From Tritrichomonas foetus (Eukaryota > Parabasalia > Tritrichomonadida > Tritrichomonadidae), in assembly GCA_001839685.1 (NCBI GenBank), contig MLAK01001167.1, positions 5,983 to 32,051 of the forward strand: a stretch of 26,069 bases of DNA, in the 5' to 3' direction. Position numbers and translations under genes: made by a program. The notes beneath the pieces were generated by a model. The model ran no database searches. It was not told where the DNA came from and saw nothing but the letters and a program-made list of their open reading frames with translations. Shown piece after piece: positions 1-8,852 of the stretch (position 1 is the stretch's first letter; the number at the start of each line of letters is the position of its first letter).

Positions 1-84
1 AAAAAAAATTGTGAGAAGCTTTTTTTCCAAGAATCACAAAGATTATAATACTGCTTCCCATAATTCTATTTACACTTCTTCTAT

Positions 85-104
85 CGATTTTTAATTAAAA
101 ATCG
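85..104. repeat. 20-bp perfect palindrome
   Basis: CGATTTTTAATTAAAAATCG equals its own reverse complement over 20 bases. It lies just upstream of the coding relic. Nothing shows a function, and AT-rich DNA produces such palindromes fairly often. Confidence 0.5.
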
Positions 105-125
105 CGAAAATTTTGATAGTTTTAA

Positions 126-394
126 CTCAGTGATGTTGAATTAATTCAATTTCCATTTGACAAATATGAATGTATTGAAATCTTTTCTGTCATAAAATTT
201 TAGTATATGAAGAAAATAGACTGGCAGTCCTCAACAGCACATTCTCAAGCAGGGATACAGATACAACGATTGAAAGACCAAATCAAGAAAAATGGAATCC
301 AATATGTTTTTTTCCAGACTCGATGCCAAGTGAATTTTCTGATGACTCGCCATTTAGATGGCAAAACATTCGTAATCTTCTCATTGATGCCTAA
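126..394 (+). pseudogene. frameshifted coding relic, family unknown
   Basis: Two overlapping frames read as ordinary protein-like sequence. The first is open from 126 to a TAG at 201 (reading SDVELIQFPFDKYECIEIF and onward). The second is open from 179 to a TAA at 392 and contains RLAVLNSTFSSRDTDTTIER and ends in RWQNIRNLLIDA. Joining them needs one shift in the A/T run around 194-201. Neither has an ATG near its beginning. The ATG-started frame at 207-467 overlaps this region but soon turns into Phe/Leu/Ile-rich translation of T-rich DNA, so it looks like a chance frame. I read the locus as the 3' end of a decayed gene; the family is not recognised. An unusual exon is possible but less likely. 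Confidence 0.3.
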
Positions 395-993
395 ATTTTT
401 TTTATTTATATCAAAATTATTAATATTTTTTTTATACTTCATTTTTGTATTTTGGAAAACATTATAATTTTCGATGGAGGGTCATATGATAATAAAAAGC
501 ACGATTTATGATAAGAAATAATCAAGATATTAATGCTATAAAATCACTTTTTATCTCTATAATTCTCAGAAATTTCTGTGGGGTTTATTTTTTTCTCACA
601 ATTTTTTTTTAGATTTGGTTTTCTCTGTATCTTGATTTTTAAATTATAATATTTATATATTATTAATAGGATTACAATTAAATAATATTTAGATGACAAT
701 AATATCAACAATTATCCATTTAGATCTCTCAATAGTCTTCTACATCTAGAGCTAGTTAGTTTGTATACATCTAGTTTCATTTCATTTCTATGAGTTCTAT
801 CATAATTTTAATTGAATCAATTTATCATCATCGCTTCACAATAATTAAATCTCACATTGTTTTAAATACTTTGACCATATATTAATTTAAATTATTCGAT
901 ATTCTTTTCAAATATTCTGAATATTGTTTTTTCAATGCGTTTTCGTCTATTCAATATCATTCAATATTTATTGACCTCTTCACAAATTGGAAA
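395..993. other. intergenic, no gene seen
   Basis: About 600 bases of AT-rich DNA with frequent stops in all frames. I see no RNA gene, repeat or relic in it. Confidence 0.6.
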
Positions 994-998
994 TCATT
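994..998 (+). promoter_or_regulatory. initiator-like site of the ABC gene
   Basis: TCATT fits the trichomonad initiator TCA+1Y(T/A). Its A at 996 lies 19 bases before the ATG at 1015, the usual distance for the very short 5' leaders of trichomonads. A second match, TCACA at 980-984, is slightly further away. Confidence 0.45.
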
Positions 999-1014
999 TT
1001 TTTCTTCTCGTGGA

Positions 1015-2763
1015 ATGATCAACACGAAACTTCTCGATCTGGTATCCGATTCGAAAAAATTCATTTTTGGATGTGTCCTCTGTAACTGGATTGCAATGAT
1101 CTTTCAAATCTTTTCAACCCATTGGATCTCTTCCTTATTGAATGAAGCCATCAACAAAAAAGTGCCAACGCCACTAATTCTTCAAACAGCATTAATGGTC
1201 GCAATTTCAATTGGTATTCGGTTTGTTTGCGATGTCCTTTGGAATTACTTTTCGTATCGCTCATCACGAAATGTGAAAAAGAACTTAAGGGTTTTGATTT
1301 ACAACAAACTCTTAAAATTAGGCGTCAGCTACAACGAGCAAATTGCAACTGCGGAAATTGTGCAAATAACTGCTGAAGGTGTAGAACAGCTTGAAATGTA
1401 CTTTGGACGATACCTCCCACAATTTTTCTATGCAATGGTTGCTCCAATTACCCTTTTTATTGCCTTTTCGTATACTTCCATCCGAACTGCGTCTGTTCTC
1501 CTCTTTTGCGTGCCACTCATTCCAATTGCCATTATAGCTGTTTCAAAATATGCCAAGAGGGTGATTGGAAAGTACTGGGGTGTTTATCTGAATCTTGGGG
1601 ATTCTTTTCTTGAAAATGTTCAAGGTTTGACCACTTTAAAGATTTACCAGAGTGATGAATATAAAAACAGAATCATGAATGAAAAAGCTGAAACTTTCCG
1701 AAAGATTACAATGAAAGTCTTGTTCATGCAACTTTCGTCTATCGTAATTATGGATCTTGTTGCTTATGGTGGTGCTGGTGCTGGTATTATTACATCAATT
1801 TTTGAATTCAAGAATGGTAGAGTTGATTTCCGTGGCTGCTTTGAAATGATGATGCTTGCAGCTGAATTTTTCTTACCTTTAAGAGCACTTGGTTCATCTT
1901 TTCATGTTTCAATGAACGGAGTTTCAGCTGCAAATAAAATATTTCGATTATTAGGTTTACCAGAAAGTGGTGAAAAACCGATCAAACTCACCCCCGAAAA
2001 TATTAACAATTCCAAAGAGAATTCAATTTCGCTTGAACATGTTGATTTCAATTATGAAGAAAATCGTCAAGTTCTTCATAGTGTTGATTTAGAAATACCA
2101 TCTGGACAATTTGTGTCAATTGTTGGTGAGTCTGGATGTGGAAAATCTACAATTGCACAATTAATTGCAGGAATTAATAAGAATTATAAAAATGGAAGCA
2201 TTAAAATCTATGGAAATGAAATCAATCAAATTGATGAATTGACATTAATGTCAAGCATTACAACAGTGAACCATAACAGTTACATATTTAAAGGCACAGT
2301 TAGATATAATTTGAAAATTGCCAAACAAGATGCAACTGATGAGGAATTTTATAATGTTTTGAAAGAAGTTAATTTGTATGATTTTGTAAAGAGTCAACAA
2401 GGATTGGATACACCAATTGAAGAAAGAGGATCAAATTTAAGTGGTGGACAATGCCAGCGTCTTGCAATTGCTCGTGCTTTACTTGCCAATAGTTCAATTT
2501 ACATCTTTGATGAAGCTACAAGCAACATTGATGTAGAAAGTGAAGAAGCAATCATGAAAGTTATTCATAAAATTGCAGAATCAAAGAAAACTGTTCTTTT
2601 AATCTCACACAGACTTGCAAACGTTGTTAAAAGTGACAGAATTTACGTAATGGAAAGTGGAAAGGTTGTTGGATGTGGAAAGCATGAAGAATTAATGAAA
2701 AACAATGATGTTTATAATAAGCTCTACACTAGTCAATTCAATCTTGAAAATGGAATTCATTAA
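1015..2763 (+). CDS. CydD-type ABC exporter half-transporter, bacterial origin
   Basis: An intact 582-residue ABC exporter half-molecule. Residues 1-310 form the membrane domain with about six hydrophobic helices (near 17-37, 55-77, 130-150, 153-175, 238-260, 272-292). The nucleotide-binding domain has Walker A GESGCGKST (371-379), signature LSGGQ (475-479), Walker B IYIFDEA with Asp499/Glu500, and switch His532. The Q-loop position holds His420 (in VNHNSYIFKGTV) rather than Gln. From memory of the families, the text around RYLPQFFYAM, GDSFLENVQGLTTLKIYQ and MDLVAYGGAG resembles Firmicute CydD/thiol-exporter subunits far more than eukaryotic ABCB proteins, and the length suits them. Bacterial relatives usually pair with a CydC-like second half; none is seen here. 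It may move cysteine or another small thiol or peptide, but the substrate is inference. There is no targeting signal and no intron. Confidence 0.85.
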   Translation: MINTKLLDLVSDSKKFIFGCVLCNWIAMIFQIFSTHWISSLLNEAINKKVPTPLILQTALMVAISIGIRFVCDVLWNYFSYRSSRNVKKNLRVLIYNKLLKLGVSYNEQIATAEIVQITAEGVEQLEMYFGRYLPQFFYAMVAPITLFIAFSYTSIRTASVLLFCVPLIPIAIIAVSKYAKRVIGKYWGVYLNLGDSFLENVQGLTTLKIYQSDEYKNRIMNEKAETFRKITMKVLFMQLSSIVIMDLVAYGGAGAGIITSIFEFKNGRVDFRGCFEMMMLAAEFFLPLRALGSSFHVSMNGVSAANKIFRLLGLPESGEKPIKLTPENINNSKENSISLEHVDFNYEENRQVLHSVDLEIPSGQFVSIVGESGCGKSTIAQLIAGINKNYKNGSIKIYGNEINQIDELTLMSSITTVNHNSYIFKGTVRYNLKIAKQDATDEEFYNVLKEVNLYDFVKSQQGLDTPIEERGSNLSGGQCQRLAIARALLANSSIYIFDEATSNIDVESEEAIMKVIHKIAESKKTVLLISHRLANVVKSDRIYVMESGKVVGCGKHEELMKNNDVYNKLYTSQFNLENGIH

Positions 2764-2890
2764 TTCAAGTGAATTTCATTTTTTTGCTTTTGTTCTTTTC
2801 AAATTGGAACAATATCTAATGTCAATAGATTTTTGGCTATTCTGGTTGTAAATAAAGAATTCTGAGATTTAATAATATTTATTTTTTGCA

Positions 2891-2908
2891 GAATCATTTA
2901 AATGATTC
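2891..2908. repeat. 18-bp perfect palindrome
   Basis: GAATCATTTAAATGATTC is identical to its reverse complement. It lies about 128 bases past the ABC transporter stop and could form a small hairpin in the 3' region. The function is unknown. Confidence 0.5.
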
Positions 2909-2958
2909 AATGATGATCTAATAATCACATAATAAAATTTTGCCATGATATATATTAC

Positions 2959-2969
2959 TTATCGTCACA
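2959..2969 (+). promoter_or_regulatory. TTATCGTC motif upstream of the 3202 gene
   Basis: TTATCGTCACA, 233 bases before the ATG at 3202. It is one of five upstream TATCGTC sites in the window. The role is inferred only from recurrence. Confidence 0.3.
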
Positions 2970-3201
2970 AAAATTGATTTTGTATCTTACTTGTCACTAA
3001 TATTCACAAATTGTTTTCTGTCATGATGATATCTGGTAATTTTTTTAGTTAACAACTAGTTTAAGTGTGAACACTTTTCGTTAATTTGACGTTTCATTTG
3101 ACCTTAAATGTTCATGAAGAACAAAATGTTGAAATGATGGTTAATTGTTAATTTGATAACTAGATTTTATTTTGTCAATAAACGGGCTCCTTTGTCTCAA
3201 A

Positions 3202-6200
3202 ATGGAAATCGAAGGGGCTTGCTTGTCTCTTGCAAATAACGTCGATTCCACTCAAATCTTTGATGATATCTTACTACAATTCATCACCACGACACAATTC
3301 ACTCCGTACAATTTGGCGCGGTTTTCAAACGATTCAAATTTCCCTCGAATTATTCAATTTCTGTTCGTCCCGATATATCGAAGTGCAACTGTTCAGCGAT
3401 CGAAAAATACCAGCAATCAAAAAACGACGCCGAATTTCTCCAAATTGCCGATAAGATATCTTTGTTTCAAATTCTTACTAAATTTAGCTGTTTTATCGCC
3501 AAACTGCCTTGAAATTATTGCAGCTTCTTTCAACGTCAATGAAATTCCAGCAATTATCAATAATTTATTCATGAAAAATTCGGAAAATCAAAATTTTTAT
3601 CAAGATGAAATTTCACTTTTTATTAAGTTTATAGCAATTATTTTTTCAAGTGAGAGAATTCAAAACCCAACATCTGAAACTTTACATGCCATTTTTGATT
3701 TTTTCGGTGAACGTTTAAAAAAATCAAATGATAAATTTTCAAATGATCAAAAAAAGTGGATACTTGCTGGACTGATTGGTCTTGTGAAAAATTGTGCTGT
3801 TGCCTCAGCACTTATTCGAACACTTCCACTTTTTGTGACATTAAGAATTGAGCTTGCTTCTTTTTTATCATCTTTGGACAATGATGAAGTGTTGGCTGCA
3901 GTTTCAGCACTTGTTTTTCTTTATCCAAGTGATGTTTCACCACAAACTGCAATAAAAGTTGCAATTGCTTCACTTGGAAATGAAAGAATCCCAAACGAAC
4001 GTGAAGACATCGAAATTTATGAAATTAAAGAAAAAATGAATCAAAAAATCGCTCAAAATGAAGTAAATCAAGAAAAAATTGATTTAGATCAAATTGCTGA
4101 ACAAAATATCAAATGTGAAGAAGAAAATGGAGAGGATGAAAACGGATATAAAAATGTAATCAATCATAGAATTCATATTCGAAAAAATAGTAACAAAAAA
4201 GAGATTTCTAAAATTCAAAAAAATAATAATAAAACTCAAATTAATAAAAATTCTCCAAATTCCCAGAATAATCAATCATTAAATAAAAACAATCAATCAT
4301 TAAGTCAAAAGCCAAATAATAATAATCAATCCACACAAAATTATCCAACTTCTCAAAATAATCAAAATGAGAATGTAAATTCTGATCAAGATTCGAATGA
4401 TATTAGAAAAAATAGCTTTTGGCCTTCGACATGGCTTTCCACCTGGATTATTTCTGAATTTTGTGATTATTACGATTTAAATGAATTCGAGTTAGAAACT
4501 GTTTTAATGAATTCAGCTGAAAAAGGTGGAATATATGCTTATTTGACATATTTAATGATCATCGAATCCGATTCCCTTCATTTTCTTGCCAGAAAAATTG
4601 TTTTATCACATTTATTTCAACTTATTGACCTTTCTTTAAATGATGATCATGGTTTTGTCTGTGTAGCCATGCATCATCTTCTTTCCACTTTATTCCCTTT
4701 CATCACTGATCATGATATACTTATTGAAAAATATTCAGGAAATGGAAATGAAGTAACAATTGAACTTTTTGAAGCTAATTCTGAAATAAAATATCCTTTT
4801 GCAAGTGCTTTGAAGTTACTTTTGACTAGGAAAAGAAGGGAAATCATTCAACCTGAACATCAAGAAGCTGCAGCTTCACTTCTTGGATTTCTATGTAGAA
4901 TTCGAGGTGCTCCTTCTTTTATTGGACTTGGTTTGAAACGTTTTGGTGATCAACTTTTTCTTGATTTTGAGCGACAAATTGGAGAAAATCGCTCATTTCT
5001 TGCTGTTTCTTATTTTTTGATGTTAAATTCAGCATCAAAATTCATGGGAGTTCAATGGCGCAAAAGACTCACGCAACTTGCAGTATCATCTCAATTCACC
5101 GCTTTGCTTGCACATGTTGTCTGTGAATCCCAAAATCGACAATCACTTTCACTATCACTTTTTGCACTAATTGAATTAATGAACTCGACATTTTTGAAAG
5201 AAAAATATAAAGCACCTCTTTTTGATACAACTGTAAATGGATTCTTTGTCGTAAATAAAAATCGAATCAATTCACGAAAGCTTCAAACAGAAAAATATGT
5301 TGAAGAAATTCAGAATATGAAAGTAGAAAATGAAAATATGAAAATTGAATTCGAATCAGCTAAAAAGCTCCTTGAAGATGAAATCGATTTATTAAAATCA
5401 AAACTTGAAGAACTTGAAGAAGCTGATGCCGTCAGTAATTTAACAATCACAAGCCTTCAATCCAAATTATCTCGCTTATCTTCCATAAATTCTCGAAAGA
5501 CATCAACGTCCAACACAAGAACAAATTCAAATTCGAATTCAAACATGAATTCTAGTTTTTCTTCATCACCTTGTTCAAGTCCAGGAGCAAGTCCTTTAAA
5601 TGAAAAAACAAGGAAAAGATCAAGCTCTTTATCAATAAATGGATCTTTATCACAAAATTCTAAAAATGAGAAAAATGGTGTTCATAATCATCAAAATTCT
5701 ACTAAAAATTTTGAAACAGTTGAAATAAAGAATAATTATAGTTCGAATTTGTCTGCAGCTAATGCAAACCAAATTAAAAATAATATGAGACTTGAAAATG
5801 ATTTGAAACTTGTTCGTTTACAATTAAATAAATCACAAAGTGAAAACGAGCGAATGAAAAAAGAAGTTGAAAAATTAAGAAAATTATTGGAAATGACAAA
5901 AACACAAGCAGATAAAACAATGAAAAGTTTGGCCCGAGGTGAAAAGAAAAATAGTGCTCAACGTTCACAAATGGCGAGGCTTCAACTTGAAAATGATGAA
6001 CTTTTAGAAGAAATCAAAAAGTTGACAACATCAAACAACAAATTAATTAAAGAAAATCAAAAAATCCAAGAGAAATTAAAAGATATCACAGAGAAAGAAA
6101 ACCAAAACTTAAGTCAAAACGTAAACCAAGACCAAAAATTAAGTCCTAATCACCAAATCAGAAAAAATGTTCATTTCGAATGTAATGCTGAAAGTGAAAA

Positions 6201-6486
6201 TGAATTTGGTACACAAAGTAAAGAAAGAGAAAAAATTGAAATAAATAATTCATCACATACTGTTTTCATGAATAAAGAAGCAATTGATACCATTCAAAAT
6301 GAAAAGAAAAAAATTGAAAAAGAACGAAGTTTACTTGAACAAAAAGTTTTTGAATTAGAAGCGCAAATTAATGAATATAAATCAATTTTAAGATTAGTAC
6401 ATAAGACCACCAACAAATCATTTAATATTCCACGATCTGTTACATCTTTTCTTACTACAAATTTTGTTGAAGATAATACGGAATAA
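3202..6486 (+). CDS. armadillo-like head plus coiled-coil tail protein
   Basis: 1094 residues from the first ATG; the frame runs upstream only through a TTG at 3172, which I do not accept as a start. Residues 1-270 and about 405-690 are helical and Leu-rich, with runs such as WILAGLIGLVKNC and ALVFLYPSD, as in armadillo/HEAT solenoids. They are split by an Asn/Gln-rich linker (about 329-404). The tail is coiled coil at roughly 692-760, 862-970 and 1027-1070, with a Ser/Asn-rich hinge (about 765-860). An armadillo head plus coiled-coil tail is the architecture of the tether p115/Uso1 and of CIP2A. I cannot tell these apart by eye, and the acidic end of p115 is absent. It is probably a homodimeric cytosolic scaffold or tether. 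There is no membrane segment. The stop is followed by A, giving TAAA, the trichomonad poly(A) signal. Confidence 0.8.
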   Translation: MEIEGACLSLANNVDSTQIFDDILLQFITTTQFTPYNLARFSNDSNFPRIIQFLFVPIYRSATVQRSKNTSNQKTTPNFSKLPIRYLCFKFLLNLAVLSPNCLEIIAASFNVNEIPAIINNLFMKNSENQNFYQDEISLFIKFIAIIFSSERIQNPTSETLHAIFDFFGERLKKSNDKFSNDQKKWILAGLIGLVKNCAVASALIRTLPLFVTLRIELASFLSSLDNDEVLAAVSALVFLYPSDVSPQTAIKVAIASLGNERIPNEREDIEIYEIKEKMNQKIAQNEVNQEKIDLDQIAEQNIKCEEENGEDENGYKNVINHRIHIRKNSNKKEISKIQKNNNKTQINKNSPNSQNNQSLNKNNQSLSQKPNNNNQSTQNYPTSQNNQNENVNSDQDSNDIRKNSFWPSTWLSTWIISEFCDYYDLNEFELETVLMNSAEKGGIYAYLTYLMIIESDSLHFLARKIVLSHLFQLIDLSLNDDHGFVCVAMHHLLSTLFPFITDHDILIEKYSGNGNEVTIELFEANSEIKYPFASALKLLLTRKRREIIQPEHQEAAASLLGFLCRIRGAPSFIGLGLKRFGDQLFLDFERQIGENRSFLAVSYFLMLNSASKFMGVQWRKRLTQLAVSSQFTALLAHVVCESQNRQSLSLSLFALIELMNSTFLKEKYKAPLFDTTVNGFFVVNKNRINSRKLQTEKYVEEIQNMKVENENMKIEFESAKKLLEDEIDLLKSKLEELEEADAVSNLTITSLQSKLSRLSSINSRKTSTSNTRTNSNSNSNMNSSFSSSPCSSPGASPLNEKTRKRSSSLSINGSLSQNSKNEKNGVHNHQNSTKNFETVEIKNNYSSNLSAANANQIKNNMRLENDLKLVRLQLNKSQSENERMKKEVEKLRKLLEMTKTQADKTMKSLARGEKKNSAQRSQMARLQLENDELLEEIKKLTTSNNKLIKENQKIQEKLKDITEKENQNLSQNVNQDQKLSPNHQIRKNVHFECNAESENEFGTQSKEREKIEINNSSHTVFMNKEAIDTIQNEKKKIEKERSLLEQKVFELEAQINEYKSILRLVHKTTNKSFNIPRSVTSFLTTNFVEDNTE

Positions 6487-7217
6487 ATGTTAATACAATC
6501 ATTGATAATGTGTGTTTAAATATATAAATAGATTCGTATTTTTATTTTTAGTTTTAACAATATCTTTTTGATTCTCTATTTTTAACGCCAAATTAAAGTA
6601 TGTGTAGAATGATTTACTTTAGTGATTTCCGTAGGTGACATTATTATTGTGAGGTTAATTATGGCCAATACTTAGTTATAAGAACAAATACTCAGAACTA
6701 TTCTGGAATGATAGAGAAATATAAAAAATCATCATTGAGATAATTAGGAATTATTTTATTCACTATCACGTTATGAATATTTGGGCAACTGTTGTAAAAT
6801 TTTTGGTAAAAAGTTGGGATTGATGTTAGATTTGATCATTCATTTTTATTTATTTATTATTATGAATAGTAAAATTCATTTGATGTTAATTTAGCCGCAT
6901 AGGGAAATGATCAAAAATAGTTTGAAGCTTACACTTTTATGAGAAAAAATGAATGATGAACAACACATAAGCATGAACAACACATAAGCATGAACAACAC
7001 ATAAGCATGAACAACACATATGCTATGACTCGATGAAATTATTTACTAAAATAAAGATTTTATCAAACAACAATTTGAGAAAATGACAATTTTTTGAAGT
7101 AAAGAGAGAATTCATGATTTATATAATCGAGTTATTACCTATATTTAAATCAAAAACATTTAAAATAAGCTATACACTTTGTAGTATAACAATCATTTAT
7201 ATAAACAATACAATTCA
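6487..7217. other. intergenic with minisatellite
   Basis: About 730 bases of AT-rich DNA. Apart from the 17-bp tandem repeat at 6956-7023 I see no gene, relic or RNA. Confidence 0.6.
6956..7023 (+). repeat. 17-bp tandem repeat, four copies
   Basis: ATGAACAACACATAAGC is repeated head to tail at 6956, 6973, 6990 and 7007. The first three copies are identical; the fourth has one change (CATATGC for CATAAGC). The period is not a multiple of three and every unit carries a TAA, so it is non-coding. It is likely variable in copy number between isolates. Confidence 0.9.
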
Positions 7218-7382
7218 TCAACAATTGCAGAAACTTTTTTTCTGGCTTAGGGACTGCATGTTTTGCTCATCCATTTCCTTTGGATGCTTTTCAGCAAGCT
7301 CTCTTGCAATGTGCTGGAAGAGGTCTTTCACTCCTTTCCCATTCATCGCCGATGTTGAGAAAAAAGAAGCCCCAGCTATAGA
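7218..7382 (-). pseudogene. orphan C-terminal fragment of a Rab GTPase
   Basis: On the minus strand the sequence from about 7382 down to the TGA at 7218-7220 reads as a Rab tail. It has SIAGASFFSTSAMNGKGV, the G5 region equivalent to ETSAKTGEGV, followed by KDLFQHIARELAEKH, the last helix. It then has a hydrophilic hypervariable tail ending in the dual-cysteine prenylation motif FCNC. About 54 of the usual 200 residues remain. The G1 to G4 boxes (GDxxxGKT, DTAGQE, NKxD) are not found upstream, at higher coordinates on this strand. The frame stops at 7416-7418 in AT-rich DNA. A splice acceptor is possible (AG at the CTATAG just before GCTGGGGC), but the trichomonad 3' intron motif is missing. 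I read it as a truncated gene copy rather than an exon. Confidence 0.75.
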
Positions 7383-7494
7383 ATAATTATTAATATGTAG
7401 TATTGTTATCGTTGTTTATTTTCATATTTATATATCAATATATATAAATAATGATTCAGATTTAGAATATTATATCCCAAGAAATTTTCCTTAT

Positions 7495-8271
7495 TTACGA
7501 ATCCATGTTTTCTTCTTCAATTACATGTTTTGTAAATATTTGTTCTACTATTTCGTAAATTATATCTGTGTGAAGTTCAGTTGTTCGGCGCCTAGGCGCT
7601 AAATGTGTCTCAATAGTAAACATTACCGAATTAAGAGCGAGTAACAATTCTTCGTATTTTTTCCAAACAGATATTTTTCTTGTAGGTTTTTGTGGTTGAG
7701 CTTGAGGCAGAGAAGTGACATGAAAATCCATATTTTCTTTGACTTCTGTTATCTGAGTTTTTACTTTTCTTTCATTGATTTTTGTTTCCAATATGAGTTT
7801 CTTAGGGGAACTATTTCCCGAAATGTGCTGAACATCTAAAATTTGATTTAGAATTTGGGAGAGTTCATCTCCTAGTCTTGATCCTTTTTTCCCGTTTAAG
7901 AGCCTGTCAGATACGTTTTCAGGGAGAGTTGCTATTAACAACTCATAGTTACTAGTAAGGGTTTGATGAAGATGGGTATAAGTCGAGACAAACCCGTTAT
8001 TGTCTACAATGGCCCACACTAAAAATTTTGTTGGGTGTAAAACAGGAATTTTAGAGCGAACAAATTCATAAAAGGTTTGTAATGATGCACATGCTTGTCG
8101 AGGAGCAACAATCTCGATACTAGTTGTTTTTTTAGTTGATACAAGACATGAGTTTTTTTTAGTAGAATATTTGAGAATTGAAGCAGTTTGTATAGGAATA
8201 GTAAAAAATTCAGCATTTGATTGTACATCCTCAACAGGAACCACATCAATAGACAGCCAATGTTCAGACAT
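7495..8271 (-). CDS. hypothetical protein, 258 residues
   Basis: An intact minus-strand frame. I start it at the ATG at 8271 (MSEHWLSIDVVPVEDV); a TTG three codons upstream is not needed. Two TCATT initiator-like sites lie 10 and 15 bases before this ATG, which supports the start. The protein is soluble with no signal or membrane helix. Residues 1-110 look globular (FYEFVRSKIPVL, FLVWAIVDNNGFV). Residues 135-190 are polar, and a basic/hydrophobic C-terminal helix follows (ISVWKKYEELLLALNSVMF), ending in an acidic tail. I do not recognise the family. It sits between a Rab relic and a transposase, so it may belong to an accessory insertion, but nothing in its sequence says mobile element. Confidence 0.6.
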   Translation of the reverse strand: MSEHWLSIDVVPVEDVQSNAEFFTIPIQTASILKYSTKKNSCLVSTKKTTSIEIVAPRQACASLQTFYEFVRSKIPVLHPTKFLVWAIVDNNGFVSTYTHLHQTLTSNYELLIATLPENVSDRLLNGKKGSRLGDELSQILNQILDVQHISGNSSPKKLILETKINERKVKTQITEVKENMDFHVTSLPQAQPQKPTRKISVWKKYEELLLALNSVMFTIETHLAPRRRTTELHTDIIYEIVEQIFTKHVIEEENMDS

Positions 8272-8278
8272 AGATAAC

Positions 8279-8288
8279 AATGAAATGA
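8279..8288 (-). promoter_or_regulatory. two initiator-like sites of the 8271 gene
   Basis: On the minus strand TCATTTCATT contains two overlapping-phase TCATT matches to the trichomonad initiator, with predicted +1 at 8286 and 8281. They lie 15 and 10 bases before the ATG at 8271. Confidence 0.45.
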
Positions 8289-8796
8289 AATGTTCATATT
8301 GAATTTATTTCTATGAAATTGAAAGCATTCAATAAAAGTATTTCGACACAATAAAGTTATTTCTTCATTGTGTGCTTAATTATTGCATCAATCTAATAAT
8401 TCATTTTATTTATCAGTTACTTAATCCATTTTTTAAATATGATATCATATAAGTTTAATCAGAACAAAGATAAATTAAGTATTAATTTTTTATTTGAAAA
8501 TGGTTGAAAGTAATACATAGTTGTAAACGACTTTTTTTCAGATATTATTTTTTTTTATTTTTAGAAAAATTCTAAGAAATTGAAGCATCAAGAAAAGATA
8601 AAGAAAGTATTCAAAAGAAAATGGTTAAATAGAAAGTAGTTTTCGAGTAATTAATGGAATAAGATATCTTCCTCTACTTTTTGAGTGTGTATCCATAATT
8701 ACTCATTCAGTTTTTCTTCTATATCTCTTTCGGCATCAATATTTCATGTAATATATCAACCAATAAGGTGAAAATAGGTAAGTTTAATTTTCTGTT
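8289..8796. other. intergenic between divergent genes
   Basis: About 500 AT-rich bases upstream of both the 8271 gene and the transposase. A short lysine-rich open stretch at about 8570-8640 may be a relic but is too short to support. I see no convincing terminal inverted repeat for the transposase. Confidence 0.5.
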
Positions 8797-8801
8797 TCAT
8801 T
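8797..8801 (+). promoter_or_regulatory. initiator-like site of the transposase
   Basis: TCATT with A at 8799. It lies 17-18 bases before the ATTG at 8816-8819 but 54 bases before the first in-frame ATG at 8853. This spacing suggests that the original start codon was near 8817. Confidence 0.35.
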
Positions 8802-8852
8802 CAATTTTCAAAAACATTGAAAAAAAGACAGTTCATTTCACCATTTGGTCTC

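Larger units (their letters stand above)
2764..3201. other. intergenic with palindrome and motif site
   Basis: The spacer between two plus-strand genes. It holds an 18-bp perfect palindrome (2891-2908) and a TTATCGTCACA site (2959-2969). No gene relic is seen. Confidence 0.6.

Noticed and set aside
207..467. ATG-started 86-codon frame near the left end
   Set aside because: Its second half is translation of T-rich DNA (Phe/Leu/Ile), and another frame over the same bases reads more like protein.
7114..7386. Plus-strand 90-codon frame
   Set aside because: It is the antisense shadow of the Rab fragment; the minus strand carries recognisable Rab motifs.
8778..8820. GTAAGT at 8778 as a 5' splice site before the transposase
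   Set aside because: No trichomonad-type intron end follows, and the downstream frame reads as protein straight through.
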